Source of the DNA: a virus
Virus record (IMG/VR): IMGVR_UViG_3300024508_000201
Location: 1 to 24,074 of that record
Reading direction: 5' to 3' (one strand)
DNA: 24,074 bases
In this document: in pieces, positions 1 to 7,048 of the stretch
Position numbering within the stretch: the stretch's first letter is position 1
How the letters are laid out: each line of letters begins with the position of its first letter
Translations under genes and position numbers: made by a program
Notes under the pieces: model-generated
Told to the model about the DNA's origin: nothing
What the model saw: the letters and a program-made list of their open reading frames with translations, nothing else
Database searches by the model: none

Positions 1-363
1 ATAGCACACGACAACAAAAAAGCTGACATGGTCGCTTTTGTATCAAAAAGATTACCTTTCTTTAATAGAAAGGATATTACTATTGTAACCACTGGAACAA
101 CGGGAAAACACGTTATGCATGCTGGGATAGAAGACGTTATTAAAGTAAATTCAGGGCCACTTGGAGGAGATGCTCAGATAGCAGCAATGGTTACTGAAGG
201 TGAAATAGATTTAGTTATCTTTTTAAGAGATCCATTAGGCAAACATCCACATGATGTTGATATCAGTATGTTAATGCGATTATGCGACGTTCATGATATA
301 CCTCTCGCAACAAATTATAGAACAGCAAGCTACTTAGTTAAATATTTAAAATCTTGTAAATAA
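1..363 (+). CDS. mgsA: Methylglyoxal synthase, 5' end outside window
   Basis: Methylglyoxal synthase converts dihydroxyacetone phosphate to methylglyoxal and phosphate in the cytoplasm. The reading frame is open from base 1 and the residues before the first ATG (position 28) read IAHDNKKADM, matching the family's beta-strand 1 (ALIAHDxxK). The gene therefore starts upstream and the ATG at 28 is internal. Further signatures are TGTTGK (phosphate loop), SGPLGGD (catalytic Asp, E. coli D71), LRDPL (D91) and HPHDVD (H98 and D101), then the ATN strand. All catalytic residues I know of are present. The C-terminus stops soon after the ATN helix, shorter than the E. coli enzyme. The stop overlaps the next start (TAATG). 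Family assignment is firm; the role in a phage is unknown. Confidence 0.9.
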   Translation: MAHDNKKADMVAFVSKRLPFFNRKDITIVTTGTTGKHVMHAGIEDVIKVNSGPLGGDAQIAAMVTEGEIDLVIFLRDPLGKHPHDVDISMLMRLCDVHDIPLATNYRTASYLVKYLKSCK

Positions 364-599
364 TGGAAATGTTTTTATTTAAACCGGATAATTATAAAGA
401 ATGGTCAGATAGCGCTATTAAAAAAATAATAAAAGTTGTAGATTCATGTATCAGTGATGACCATTTAGACTCTGCTAAACAAATGATAGATCATTTTATT
501 TTAATGCTTGCCTTAAATGAAACTTACTCAGAAGAAACTGTACAAGATATATCAAAACAATTATATTTATATTTAAATATTAAAAAATCTAATATATGA
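363..599 (+). CDS. Unknown small protein, 78 aa
   Basis: I do not recognise this protein. It is a mostly helical, charged sequence without signal peptide or membrane segment. Its start overlaps the stop of the methylglyoxal synthase gene (TAATG), and its own stop overlaps the start of the nucleotidyltransferase gene (ATGA), so it is almost certainly translated as part of this operon. Nothing visible ties it to a catalytic function. Confidence 0.75.
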   Translation: MEMFLFKPDNYKEWSDSAIKKIIKVVDSCISDDHLDSAKQMIDHFILMLALNETYSEETVQDISKQLYLYLNIKKSNI

Positions 600-1171
600 G
601 TTCTAAAACAAAAATAGGATTTACAGCAGGAAACTTTGATCTATTACACCCTGGCTATATTTATACATTTGAAACTGCAAAACAACACTGTGATCACTTC
701 ATAGTTTTTCTACAAATTGATCCATCTGAAACAAGATTCACGAAATATAAACCAGTAATACCTTTATATGAAAGATATAAAACTTTAATGGCAATACAAT
801 ACGTTGATGAAGTTATAACATATCAAACAGAAGAAGATCTAATTAAATTAATAAAATTCTATAAACCTGATGTTAGAATTTTAGGAGAAGACTATATTGG
901 TAAAGGATTTACAGGAGATGATTTACCCCCTAAGGTAATTTATACAACGCGATCACATAACTGGTCAACTACTAAACTCAAGGATTTAATTACAATGCAA
1001 ACTATTAAGCAAAATCCTGAAATAGTAGATAGAGCTAAGAATGAAAAAGAACAAACGTCTCACCAAAGATTAATGTTAGCAATTAGAGATCAAATTGCAC
1101 AACATGCTGAAGGTAATTTAACTGAGGCACAATATAAATCAGCAATTAAAGAATTATTAGAAGAATCATGA
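596..1171 (+). CDS. Cytidylyltransferase-like nucleotidyltransferase
   Basis: This is a member of the HxGH nucleotidyltransferase superfamily (glycerol-3-phosphate cytidylyltransferase / RfaE C-domain type), which joins a nucleotide to a phosphorylated small molecule. Visible signatures are the N-terminal FTAGNFDLLHPGY (about residues 9-21), a central ILGEDYIGKGFTG stretch, and RSHNWSTTKLKD, the counterpart of the RxxxxSTT motif. The second histidine of HxGH is a tyrosine here (H18-P-G-Y21), which is unusual and might reduce or alter activity. A helical, glutamine- and glutamate-rich tail of about 55 residues follows the catalytic domain. Starts are coupled on both sides by ATGA overlaps, and the downstream neighbour is an RmlB-like dehydratase, which suggests nucleotide-sugar or related metabolism. 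The substrate cannot be read from the sequence. Confidence 0.8.
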   Translation: MSSKTKIGFTAGNFDLLHPGYIYTFETAKQHCDHFIVFLQIDPSETRFTKYKPVIPLYERYKTLMAIQYVDEVITYQTEEDLIKLIKFYKPDVRILGEDYIGKGFTGDDLPPKVIYTTRSHNWSTTKLKDLITMQTIKQNPEIVDRAKNEKEQTSHQRLMLAIRDQIAQHAEGNLTEAQYKSAIKELLEES

Positions 1172-2103
1172 GAATAATCGTAACAGGAGGACTTGGATTT
1201 ATTGGATCATCTTTTGTAAATTTATTAAACAGAAGAATACCAAACGCTAAGATAGTTATTTTAGATAAAATGACGTACGCTGCTAATCCTAACAATATAA
1301 TTAAACCAACAAGTATCATTAAAAAAGATATATGTGATGTGACTCCTGATGATTTAGGATCTTATGACTATATTGTACATTTCGCCGCAGAAAGCCACGT
1401 TGATAACTCTATTAAAAATGGAAGGCCATTTGTTAGAACTAATGTTGAAGGTACTTTTAACTTATTAGAGTGTGCAAGACAAAACCCTGATCTTAAAAAG
1501 TTTATTCATATTTCAACAGATGAGGTTTATGGAGATATGGCAGATATTGGATTACTAGCAGAAGCAAATGAAGCATATAGTTTATCAGCATCTTCATATT
1601 ATTCAGCAACAAAAGCTTCAAGTGATTTATTAGTTGAAGCAGCGGGTAGAACCTTTGGTTTACCATATTTAATTACAAGAACTTGCAATAACTATGGAGA
1701 ACATCAAAATGAAGAAAAATTCATTCCTAAAATAATGAAGTCAATTGCCAATGATTTAACAATACCAGTATATGGAGATGGTAAGCAAGTTAGAGAGTGG
1801 ATTGATTGCGAAGACAACGTACAAATTATATATGAACTTATGTTATCAGATCTAGAAGGTGAGGTTTATAACATTGGCTCTGGAGAGAGATATGAAAACA
1901 TAGAAATTATAAATATGATCGGAGAAATGTTAGGAAAAACTCCTAAGTTTGAATTTGTTAAAGACAGATTAGGGCATGATCGTAGATATGCAATAAACTC
2001 AACTCGAGTTAGAGAAATATTCTCAGATTGGGAAACTCTTTCATTTCAAGAGTTTTTATTAGAACAAGTAAATACATTAAAATTAAAACAAGAACAATTA
2101 TGA
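1168..2103 (+). CDS. NAD-dependent dTDP-glucose 4,6-dehydratase-like (RmlB family)
   Basis: This is an extended short-chain dehydrogenase of the NDP-sugar epimerase/dehydratase family, 311 aa, slightly shorter than typical RmlB. Visible features are the Rossmann dinucleotide loop TGGLGFIG (residues 6-13), HFAAESHVDNS (71-81), STDEVYG with the dehydratase-specific Asp-Glu pair (116-122), the catalytic YSATK (Y145, K149), NNYGEHQNEEKFIPK (174-188) and YGDGKQVREWI. The DE pair after the catalytic Thr is characteristic of 4,6-dehydratases rather than simple epimerases. The expected reaction is NDP-glucose to NDP-4-keto-6-deoxyglucose. The gene is coupled to the cytidylyltransferase-like gene upstream. 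It could feed host-surface glycans, virion glycosylation or DNA glycosylation; the sequence does not decide. Confidence 0.85.
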   Translation: MRIIVTGGLGFIGSSFVNLLNRRIPNAKIVILDKMTYAANPNNIIKPTSIIKKDICDVTPDDLGSYDYIVHFAAESHVDNSIKNGRPFVRTNVEGTFNLLECARQNPDLKKFIHISTDEVYGDMADIGLLAEANEAYSLSASSYYSATKASSDLLVEAAGRTFGLPYLITRTCNNYGEHQNEEKFIPKIMKSIANDLTIPVYGDGKQVREWIDCEDNVQIIYELMLSDLEGEVYNIGSGERYENIEIINMIGEMLGKTPKFEFVKDRLGHDRRYAINSTRVREIFSDWETLSFQEFLLEQVNTLKLKQEQL

Positions 2104-2321
2104 ACATTAAATTAATTAAAATGCTTAAGTCATCAGCAGAAGCTGATAAAGCAAAAGCTCTTTTATCCTTAGATTTATTAGGAAATAAAGGAACAGGTAT
2201 TGGAGACCACTCAACTGGAGATTTTTATACTAACGCTGAAGAAGCACTGGCAATGTTAGTTGATGCAGATGATAGATTAGGGGCTATTGAAAAATACTTC
2301 CCAGCAGTTGAACAACTTTAA
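2100..2321 (+). CDS. Unknown conserved-looking small protein, 73 aa
   Basis: The start chosen is the ATG at 2100, which overlaps the upstream stop (ATGA) and gives MNIKLIKMLKSSAEADKAKA. An earlier in-frame ATG at 2028 lies deep in the RmlB-like gene and is less plausible. The C-terminal half contains GIGDHSTGDFYTNAEEALAM followed by LVDADDRLGAIEKYF, a style I associate with small conserved proteins of T4-like phages, but I cannot name a function. It is the last gene before a clear terminator. Confidence 0.75.
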   Translation: MNIKLIKMLKSSAEADKAKALLSLDLLGNKGTGIGDHSTGDFYTNAEEALAMLVDADDRLGAIEKYFPAVEQL

Positions 2322-2349
2322 AAAAGTGAATATTTTTTAAAAATAAAGG

Positions 2350-2378
2350 CCCAAACATTTTTTTGTTTGGGTTTTTTT
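2350..2378 (+). terminator. Rho-independent terminator closing the accessory cassette
   Basis: The inverted repeat CCCAAAC (2350-2356) and GTTTGGG (2365-2371) is extendable by one A-T pair. It has a T-rich loop and is followed by a run of seven T (2372-2378). It lies 28 bases after the preceding stop codon, with no gene on the other strand. Confidence 0.85.
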
Positions 2379-2399
2379 GTTTATATTAGTAGTATAATT

Positions 2400-2540
2400 A
2401 TGGAAGAAAAAAGCAAAAAATTAAAAGAAGTAAACCTAACACTGCAAGAGTGGTTAGACGCTTTACGTATGCCTACTCCCGTAAGAAATAAAAAGAAATA
2501 CAGACGTACAAAGAAACATAAAAACAAAGGTGATGAGTAA
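2400..2540 (+). CDS. Very small basic protein, 46 aa
   Basis: This short ORF starts with ATG at 2400 (MEEKSKKLKEVNLTLQEWLD) and ends in a strongly basic tail rich in Lys and Arg (RNKKKYRRTKKHKNK). Its stop at 2538-2540 overlaps the start of the next gene at 2533, as is common for coupled phage genes. It fills the space between the terminator and the next ORF. The basic tail suggests nucleic-acid contact, but this is inference only, and I recognise no family. Confidence 0.55.
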   Translation: MEEKSKKLKEVNLTLQEWLDALRMPTPVRNKKKYRRTKKHKNKGDE

Positions 2541-3129
2541 CAGAACATTTACATGGTGGAGACGCTTTCATTCTCCAATAAAGTTAAAGAAGAATCAAAT
2601 GTGGAAAGGATATCCTCAATTACTACAGAGAATTGAATTTGGAGAATTTGAGTACTGTCATCTTTCTGAAGAATGTCTTTTAGAAGAAGAGCTATATAAA
2701 CTTGAAGAAATAGAAATTCGTAAAGAACTTGTAAGATCTGACGAAGATGCAATACAAGAAAAATTATTTGATCGAAGAAAGCTTAAAAATAAAAGAGTAA
2801 AGCTTATGATGCAAGCTCATTTAAAAAAAGAACATGAAATATTAAAAAGTCTTAAGGAAAATCTATGTAAAGAATTTAATATGTCAAATGAATTTATCAA
2901 TAACTTCTTTGATACCTTCGATGGAGACACACGTCAATTATATTACTGTCTAAGAGCAGTTGCTAATAAAAAACCTATTCCATCTAATATCGATATAGAT
3001 AAATATCCTAGAGCGTTTGTACAGCAACCTAGACATGTGTTAAAACATGAACATCGTGGATTAAATAAAATATGGAAAAAAGTAGTAAAACAAAATAAAA
3101 TTTGGAATGCGTATGGAATCACAGATTAA
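2533..3129 (+). CDS. Unknown helical protein, 198 aa
   Basis: The start is taken at ATG 2533 (MSNRTFTWWRRFHSPIKLKK); the GTG one codon upstream is less likely. The protein is rich in Lys and Glu, with a long helical, probably coiled-coil centre (about residues 50-120). A more structured C-terminal part contains FDGDTRQLYYCLRAVANKK and a histidine-rich stretch HVLKHEHRG. I see no catalytic motif, signal peptide or membrane segment. It overlaps the next gene by more than 15 bases. Function unknown. Confidence 0.75.
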   Translation: MSNRTFTWWRRFHSPIKLKKNQMWKGYPQLLQRIEFGEFEYCHLSEECLLEEELYKLEEIEIRKELVRSDEDAIQEKLFDRRKLKNKRVKLMMQAHLKKEHEILKSLKENLCKEFNMSNEFINNFFDTFDGDTRQLYYCLRAVANKKPIPSNIDIDKYPRAFVQQPRHVLKHEHRGLNKIWKKVVKQNKIWNAYGITD

Positions 3130-3373
3130 ACCTTATTTAGTTTATTTTTATCCTTATGAGGATGATCGTTTTTTTGAAAAGTCAAAAAAGCCTCAAGACC
3201 ATGTTTGTTGTGTAATGGCATCTAGTCAAAAAGAAGCCATGGCCAAAACAGAAATAATAGCCCAAAATAATGGGGTTAAGTTTGTTAAGTTTATGGGAAT
3301 TGGAACAGGAAAAGAAGAGTGGGTAAACGAACATGAACCTCTTAGAGATTATGGAAGAGGACCAAGAAAATAA
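3107..3373 (+). CDS. Unknown small protein, 88 aa
   Basis: The start may be ATG 3107 or ATG 3113 (MRM versus MESQIKPYLVYFYPYED); both overlap the end of the preceding gene. The sequence has an alternating strand pattern (YLVYFYPY, HVCCVMASS, GVKFVKFMGIG), suggesting a small alpha/beta domain, and a polar Gly/Arg-rich end. No family is recognised. Confidence 0.7.
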   Translation: MRMESQIKPYLVYFYPYEDDRFFEKSKKPQDHVCCVMASSQKEAMAKTEIIAQNNGVKFVKFMGIGTGKEEWVNEHEPLRDYGRGPRK

Positions 3374-3401
3374 AATATATAAAAAAAATAAAAATTAAAC
3401 A

Positions 3402-3635
3402 ATGTCAACAAAACATCCCTGGGAATATAAACAAGAAGTTATAAAAGATAAAGCTAGTAAAGAAGAATTTCAAAAACTTATAGACAAAATTAAGAATAAA
3501 GAAGATCAACACAAGTCAGATATGTTTATAAAAAAAGGAACAAAATCCAAAACAAAAAAAACTCAATATCATTTCATTAATGGAATTCCGCATAAGATGG
3601 TTGGTGGAAATTGGGTTCCTTTAACTAAAATGTAA
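3402..3635 (+). CDS. Unknown small lysine-rich protein, 77 aa
   Basis: A highly charged N-terminal half (KEEFQKLIDKIKNKEDQHK, probably one helix) is followed by a Lys/Thr linker and a short C-terminal module with FINGIPHKMVGGNWVPL, which resembles a small beta hairpin. The start ATG at 3402 is preceded by an A-rich leader (AAAAAATAAAAATTAAACA) without a Shine-Dalgarno sequence. No function can be assigned. Confidence 0.7.
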   Translation: MSTKHPWEYKQEVIKDKASKEEFQKLIDKIKNKEDQHKSDMFIKKGTKSKTKKTQYHFINGIPHKMVGGNWVPLTKM

Positions 3636-3660
3636 ACAAAACCGATTATCGAGATATAAT
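3634..3660 (+). promoter_or_regulatory. Candidate phage promoter (AAAC-N17-TATAA class), site 1
   Basis: AAAC at 3634-3637 and TATAAT at 3655-3660 are separated by 17 bases. The same geometry recurs before the sliding clamp, gp41 and gp55 genes. The stretch TATAATACT..AAATAA is also nearly shared with the site before the clamp gene. The box starts 22 bases before the ATG at 3677. AAAC overlaps the stop of the preceding gene. Confidence 0.55.
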
Positions 3661-3676
3661 ACTTAAAATAAATTAC

Positions 3677-3961
3677 ATGAAGAGTATATTAGAAGAAGCA
3701 AATGACATTGTAAATAATAGAAGTGAAGAAGCAGATAGAAATTATGGTCCTTTTTCTGAAGGAATGGATCGAGCTGCTATGATATTTCAAGGAATGACCG
3801 GCCATCCCGTAACCGGCGCTGATATGTTTAAAGCATTAGTAGCACTTAAATTTTCTAGAGAAAGCTACAACCACAAAAGAGATAATTTATTAGACGCAGT
3901 CGCGTACATTCAAGGATTAGATAACTACGTTCAGGAGAACAATTCTAAAAACAATGAATGA
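3677..3961 (+). CDS. DUF6378-like protein, 94 aa
   Basis: This short helical protein contains EEADRNYGPFSEGMDRAAMI near the N-terminus and MFKALVALKFSRESYNHKRDNLLDAVAY in the C-terminal half (this second stretch is given only as a landmark of family-like residues). The arrangement of YG, a central helix, an LK.SR helix and a D..LD..AY helix is what I recall for the DUF6378 family, found widely in phages and of unknown function. The distribution of acidic residues is reminiscent of all-alpha nucleotide pyrophosphohydrolases, which is speculative. The gene begins 22 bases after the start of a candidate promoter box and overlaps the next gene. Confidence 0.7.
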   Translation: MKSILEEANDIVNNRSEEADRNYGPFSEGMDRAAMIFQGMTGHPVTGADMFKALVALKFSRESYNHKRDNLLDAVAYIQGLDNYVQENNSKNNE

Positions 3962-4121
3962 TAAAAGACCTAAAAACCCAATTAAAGTAACTCACCCTAA
4001 ATATGGTACAGGAGAGGTTTACGAATATTTTGAATTTTACAATGAAGAATTTATGAATATAAAATTTGAAAAGTTAGATAAAGTAATGTACCTTAGTTCA
4101 GATTCTATAAAAAAAATATAA
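3954..4121 (+). CDS. 55-aa Tudor/UvrD-tail-like protein
   Basis: This is a small ORF starting at ATG 3954, overlapping the preceding stop, and ending at 4121 directly before the next ATG. It encodes VTHPKYGTGEVYEYFEFYNE followed by an FMNIKFEKLDKV segment. The pattern V.HPKYG.G.V with following beta strands resembles the small Tudor-like C-terminal domain of UvrD/PcrA helicases, which contacts RNA polymerase. Here it stands alone. The similarity is by eye; the exact fit into the gap between two genes supports it being real. Confidence 0.65.
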   Translation: MNDKRPKNPIKVTHPKYGTGEVYEYFEFYNEEFMNIKFEKLDKVMYLSSDSIKKI

Positions 4122-5162
4122 ATGAAAGTAGCAATAACGTCAGTATTTTCAAACTTAACGTACAATAGTAAAAACCACAGAGGATTAGAGGTAACATACT
4201 TTAAAAAGCTTTTAGAAGAAAACAAATATGACGTTGATCTAATTGGTAAAAAAAATAGAAATACAGAAGAATTTGATTTCTATAAAAACTACGCTGACAC
4301 TGATTGGAATTCTTATGAAGCAGTTTTTATTCAATTAAGTACTGCTAATTTCTTTGGCGGTGTTGTTGGAGAACATACTGAACCAATTGCAAGAGCCCTT
4401 GCAGGATATGGTGGTAAAATATATGTTTTAGTAAATGATCCTCGGATCGATTTCTTAAACCCAGTGGATAAGTTAAAAAGATTTAATCTACTTCAAGATC
4501 TTAGCTCAGAGTGGTCCGAGATCATTGAGGAAGCAACATATTTATTTCCAGGTAAAGACATTAGTAAATTCTTAGGAAGAACACCTAAAAATTGGCAAAA
4601 ACTAGATTGGTTTACATATATGTTTAAGCACAGAATGGCTGATAAGTTAAATAATACAAAAACAACAAACGCACTTTTTGATTTTGATGCTCCTAAAAAA
4701 GAATGGGATGCCATTTACTATGGAGATAATCGAGCAGCCTTTAGAGAACAACAAGTTCGAAAGTATATGCCACATAGCGAAAAGAGTTTATTAGTAGGTT
4801 ATAAAACTAAAAAAGTTCCAACGACCTTTGCAAAAAAGATGGAACACTCAGTTTTATTAGATACTATTTCAAAAAGTAAAGCAAGTTTAATATTAGGAGA
4901 TGATGAACATTTAAATAATGTGACAACATTCCGCTTTTATGAAACTATGGCAAGTGATTGTTTGGCAGCGATCCAAATCGAATACGATCCAGAAATGGAA
5001 TTAATACAAGACCCTGTATTGCGTGATCAATTATATGTAAAATCGTCAAAGGATGTTGAGAAATTAGTAGCATCTTATTCGGATGATTTAATTGCAAGAC
5101 AGAAGAAAGAATTAAGAAACATATTTAACAGATTAGATATAACCTTTAAAATAAACAAGTAA
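4122..5162 (+). CDS. bgt: DNA beta-glucosyltransferase homologue (T4 Bgt-like)
   Basis: T4 beta-glucosyltransferase moves glucose from UDP-glucose onto 5-hydroxymethylcytosine in phage DNA. The protein can be lined up with T4 Bgt along its length: MKVAITSV start; GLEVTYF with E23 (T4 E22); ANFFGG (T4 INFFGG); KIYVLVNDPR with D106 (T4 catalytic base D100); DAIYYGDNRAAFR with R204 and R208 (T4 R191, R195); SLILGDDEH with D260 (T4 D258); and TTFRFYETMASD with R271 and E274 (T4 R269, E272). It is 346 aa, close to the T4 length. The stop overlaps the start of the gp56-like gene, a partner in the T4 cytosine-modification pathway. The modified base and sugar used here are inferred, not shown. Confidence 0.85.
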   Translation: MKVAITSVFSNLTYNSKNHRGLEVTYFKKLLEENKYDVDLIGKKNRNTEEFDFYKNYADTDWNSYEAVFIQLSTANFFGGVVGEHTEPIARALAGYGGKIYVLVNDPRIDFLNPVDKLKRFNLLQDLSSEWSEIIEEATYLFPGKDISKFLGRTPKNWQKLDWFTYMFKHRMADKLNNTKTTNALFDFDAPKKEWDAIYYGDNRAAFREQQVRKYMPHSEKSLLVGYKTKKVPTTFAKKMEHSVLLDTISKSKASLILGDDEHLNNVTTFRFYETMASDCLAAIQIEYDPEMELIQDPVLRDQLYVKSSKDVEKLVASYSDDLIARQKKELRNIFNRLDITFKINK

Positions 5163-5629
5163 TGGCAAACATAGATAACGAATGTAAAGACTTAGAAGTA
5201 AAAGACTTTTATGATCAGTCAAACACACACTTAGCAGATATCATGGAAAACCAAAAAAAGATGCAAGAGCAGACTTATGGTTTTAACTTTGATGATATGA
5301 CAATTAGAGAAATTATGGATTTCTGGCACTGTAATACACATGCAGTTGTTGATGAAATTCACGAAATGACCGATGCTCTTGGTGGTATTAAAGATGGTTC
5401 TGGAAATGCAGTATGGAAATACTGGAAAAAAGACTTTACAAAATACGATACATTAAAGATTTCTGACATGTCTGAAGGAGACAAAAAAGAATTGTATATG
5501 GAATGGGTAGATATTCTACACTTCTTTATTAATTACGCCGCTTCAATCGGGCTAGATGCTAAAACAGCATATAACTATTATTTCGCAAAAGCAGAAGAAA
5601 ATGTTAACCGTCAGAAAAATAACTATTAA
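5162..5629 (+). CDS. 56: gp56-like dCTPase/dUTPase (all-alpha NTP pyrophosphatase)
   Basis: T4 gp56 hydrolyses dCTP and dUTP (and the diphosphates), keeping cytosine out of phage DNA and supplying dCMP and dUMP. The metal-binding pairs are visible as E65xxE68 (VVDEIHEM) and E114xxD117 (MEWVDILHF), with AVWKYWKKDF between them, as in dimeric dUTPases. The match to T4 gp56 as I remember it extends through the C-terminus (W..WK, D.MS..D, E.VDI.HF, N..YY.K..EN..RQ.N.Y), making gp56 a better call than a generic dUTPase. It sits between the glucosyltransferase and polymerase genes with TAATG overlaps on both sides. Substrate range (dCTP as well as dUTP) is inference. Confidence 0.8.
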   Translation: MANIDNECKDLEVKDFYDQSNTHLADIMENQKKMQEQTYGFNFDDMTIREIMDFWHCNTHAVVDEIHEMTDALGGIKDGSGNAVWKYWKKDFTKYDTLKISDMSEGDKKELYMEWVDILHFFINYAASIGLDAKTAYNYYFAKAEENVNRQKNNY

Positions 5630-7026
5630 TGATATTAGATATCGAACAAAGAGATAGGGATGTCATTGTTTCCTATTACGATACTGAAGGTAAAGTAGCA
5701 TATAAACAATATCCAATTGCTCAATTCCAGAATTGGTATATATGTGATGAAAAAGAAAAAGGAGTTAGTACTGAATTTAAAAACTGGGATGGAAGGCCTG
5801 TTAAATTAGGAAACGCTAGACAATTCAATAAATTTTCATTAAATTATTTTATAGACGGATTACCTGAAAAAGATAAAGAAGAAATTTTAGCATATAATAT
5901 GCCTAAAACCTATTTTGTCGATATTGAAACCGAAATTGTAGATGGATTTCCTAAAGCTGAAGAAGCTAAAAGTAGAATTTTATCATTCTCAATTATTACA
6001 CCAGAACGTAAAGCAATTGTATTAGGACTGGAAGATATGGCTCCTGATAAAATTAAAAAGATCAATGATGATACTAATGAGTATTTCAAAGACTTTGATC
6101 AGGATTGGGAATTTAAGTATCATAAGTTTAATACAGAATATGATATGGTATATACTTTTTTAATGAAGTTTTTACCTAAATTTCCAATGATGACTGGCTG
6201 GAACTTCATAAACTATGACTGGCAATATATCGTAAATAGATGTAAAAGATTACAAATAGATGTTGCTGAGGTAGGTATGACTAAGAAGGTTGATAGAAAC
6301 GATTCTAGACCTTTACATATTGGTATTTTAGATTACATGCAGTTATATGATAAATATGATCGTAGTGTGAAAGTAAAAGAATCTAATGCACTTGATTATG
6401 TTTCTGGTCAAGTATTAAACGTAAAGAAGATTAAATACTCAGGCTCATTACAGGATTTATATAGAGATAATTTCGTTAAATACATTTATTATAACGTGGT
6501 CGATTCAGTGCTGGTATACTATATTGATCAAAAGTTAAAATCAATGGAAGTTCTTTTAACTCTTGCAAATATAACAAGAATGCCGCTATATAAAGCAGCT
6601 TCTCCAGTGGCAGTCACAGAATCTTTAATGGCAAGAAAGTTAGCAGAACAAGGAATGCGAATAGGAACTGAAAGAAGAGAAGATAGTGAAAAGAATTCTC
6701 AATACGCCGGAGCATTTGTTAAAGAACCTATTGTTGGATATTATGAAGGTGTAAGTGCATTTGACTTTGCTTCCCTATACCCATCTATAATGAGACAATT
6801 TAATATTTCGCCAGATGCTTATATAGAGCAGGTATATAAGACTGAGGTTGCGGAAAGACGTAAAGACAAAGACGTTATTGTTTGTGATAATGGTGTAGTT
6901 TATAAAAAAGATGATAGTATTCTTAAAAAGATATTAACAGATTTATATTCTCAGAGGAAACAATATAAAAAAATGTCGTATGATTATTTTACTAAGGCTG
7001 ATCAACTTAAAAAAAGATTAAGATAA
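5629..7026 (+). CDS. 43A: DNA polymerase, N-terminal half (gp43A)
   Basis: This is the family B replicative polymerase of T4/RB69 type, carrying the N-terminal domain, 3'-5' exonuclease and the first part of the palm and fingers. Visible motifs are Exo I FVDIET (D98, E100), Exo II GWNFINYDWQYIVNR (D197), Exo III YYNVVD (Y288, D292), GAFVKEP (about 361-367) and palm motif A FDFASLYPSIM (D379). R443 of YSQRKQYKK corresponds to the triphosphate-binding arginine of RB69 (R482). The frame stops at residue 465 within the fingers helices, before motif B. Motifs B and C are found on a separate ORF at 11506-12708. No frameshift restores them, because the following bases are a structured spacer and then nrdB. 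A bipartite enzyme is the likely product. Confidence 0.93.
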   Translation: MILDIEQRDRDVIVSYYDTEGKVAYKQYPIAQFQNWYICDEKEKGVSTEFKNWDGRPVKLGNARQFNKFSLNYFIDGLPEKDKEEILAYNMPKTYFVDIETEIVDGFPKAEEAKSRILSFSIITPERKAIVLGLEDMAPDKIKKINDDTNEYFKDFDQDWEFKYHKFNTEYDMVYTFLMKFLPKFPMMTGWNFINYDWQYIVNRCKRLQIDVAEVGMTKKVDRNDSRPLHIGILDYMQLYDKYDRSVKVKESNALDYVSGQVLNVKKIKYSGSLQDLYRDNFVKYIYYNVVDSVLVYYIDQKLKSMEVLLTLANITRMPLYKAASPVAVTESLMARKLAEQGMRIGTERREDSEKNSQYAGAFVKEPIVGYYEGVSAFDFASLYPSIMRQFNISPDAYIEQVYKTEVAERRKDKDVIVCDNGVVYKKDDSILKKILTDLYSQRKQYKKMSYDYFTKADQLKKRLR

Positions 7027-7048
7027 TATAATTATCAACAAGCCCTGC

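Noticed and set aside
2028-2099. Upstream in-frame ATG for the 73-aa gene
   Set aside because: It would extend the gene deep into the RmlB-like coding region; the ATG at 2100 gives the usual ATGA overlap.
2393-2398. TATAAT just before the 46-aa gene as its promoter
   Set aside because: It ends one base before the ATG at 2400, so transcription would begin inside the gene, and no AAAC box lies 21 bases upstream of it.
3374-3401. A/T-rich gap before the 77-aa gene as a promoter
   Set aside because: It contains only poly-A-like sequence; no AAAC/TATAA pair with the right spacing is present.
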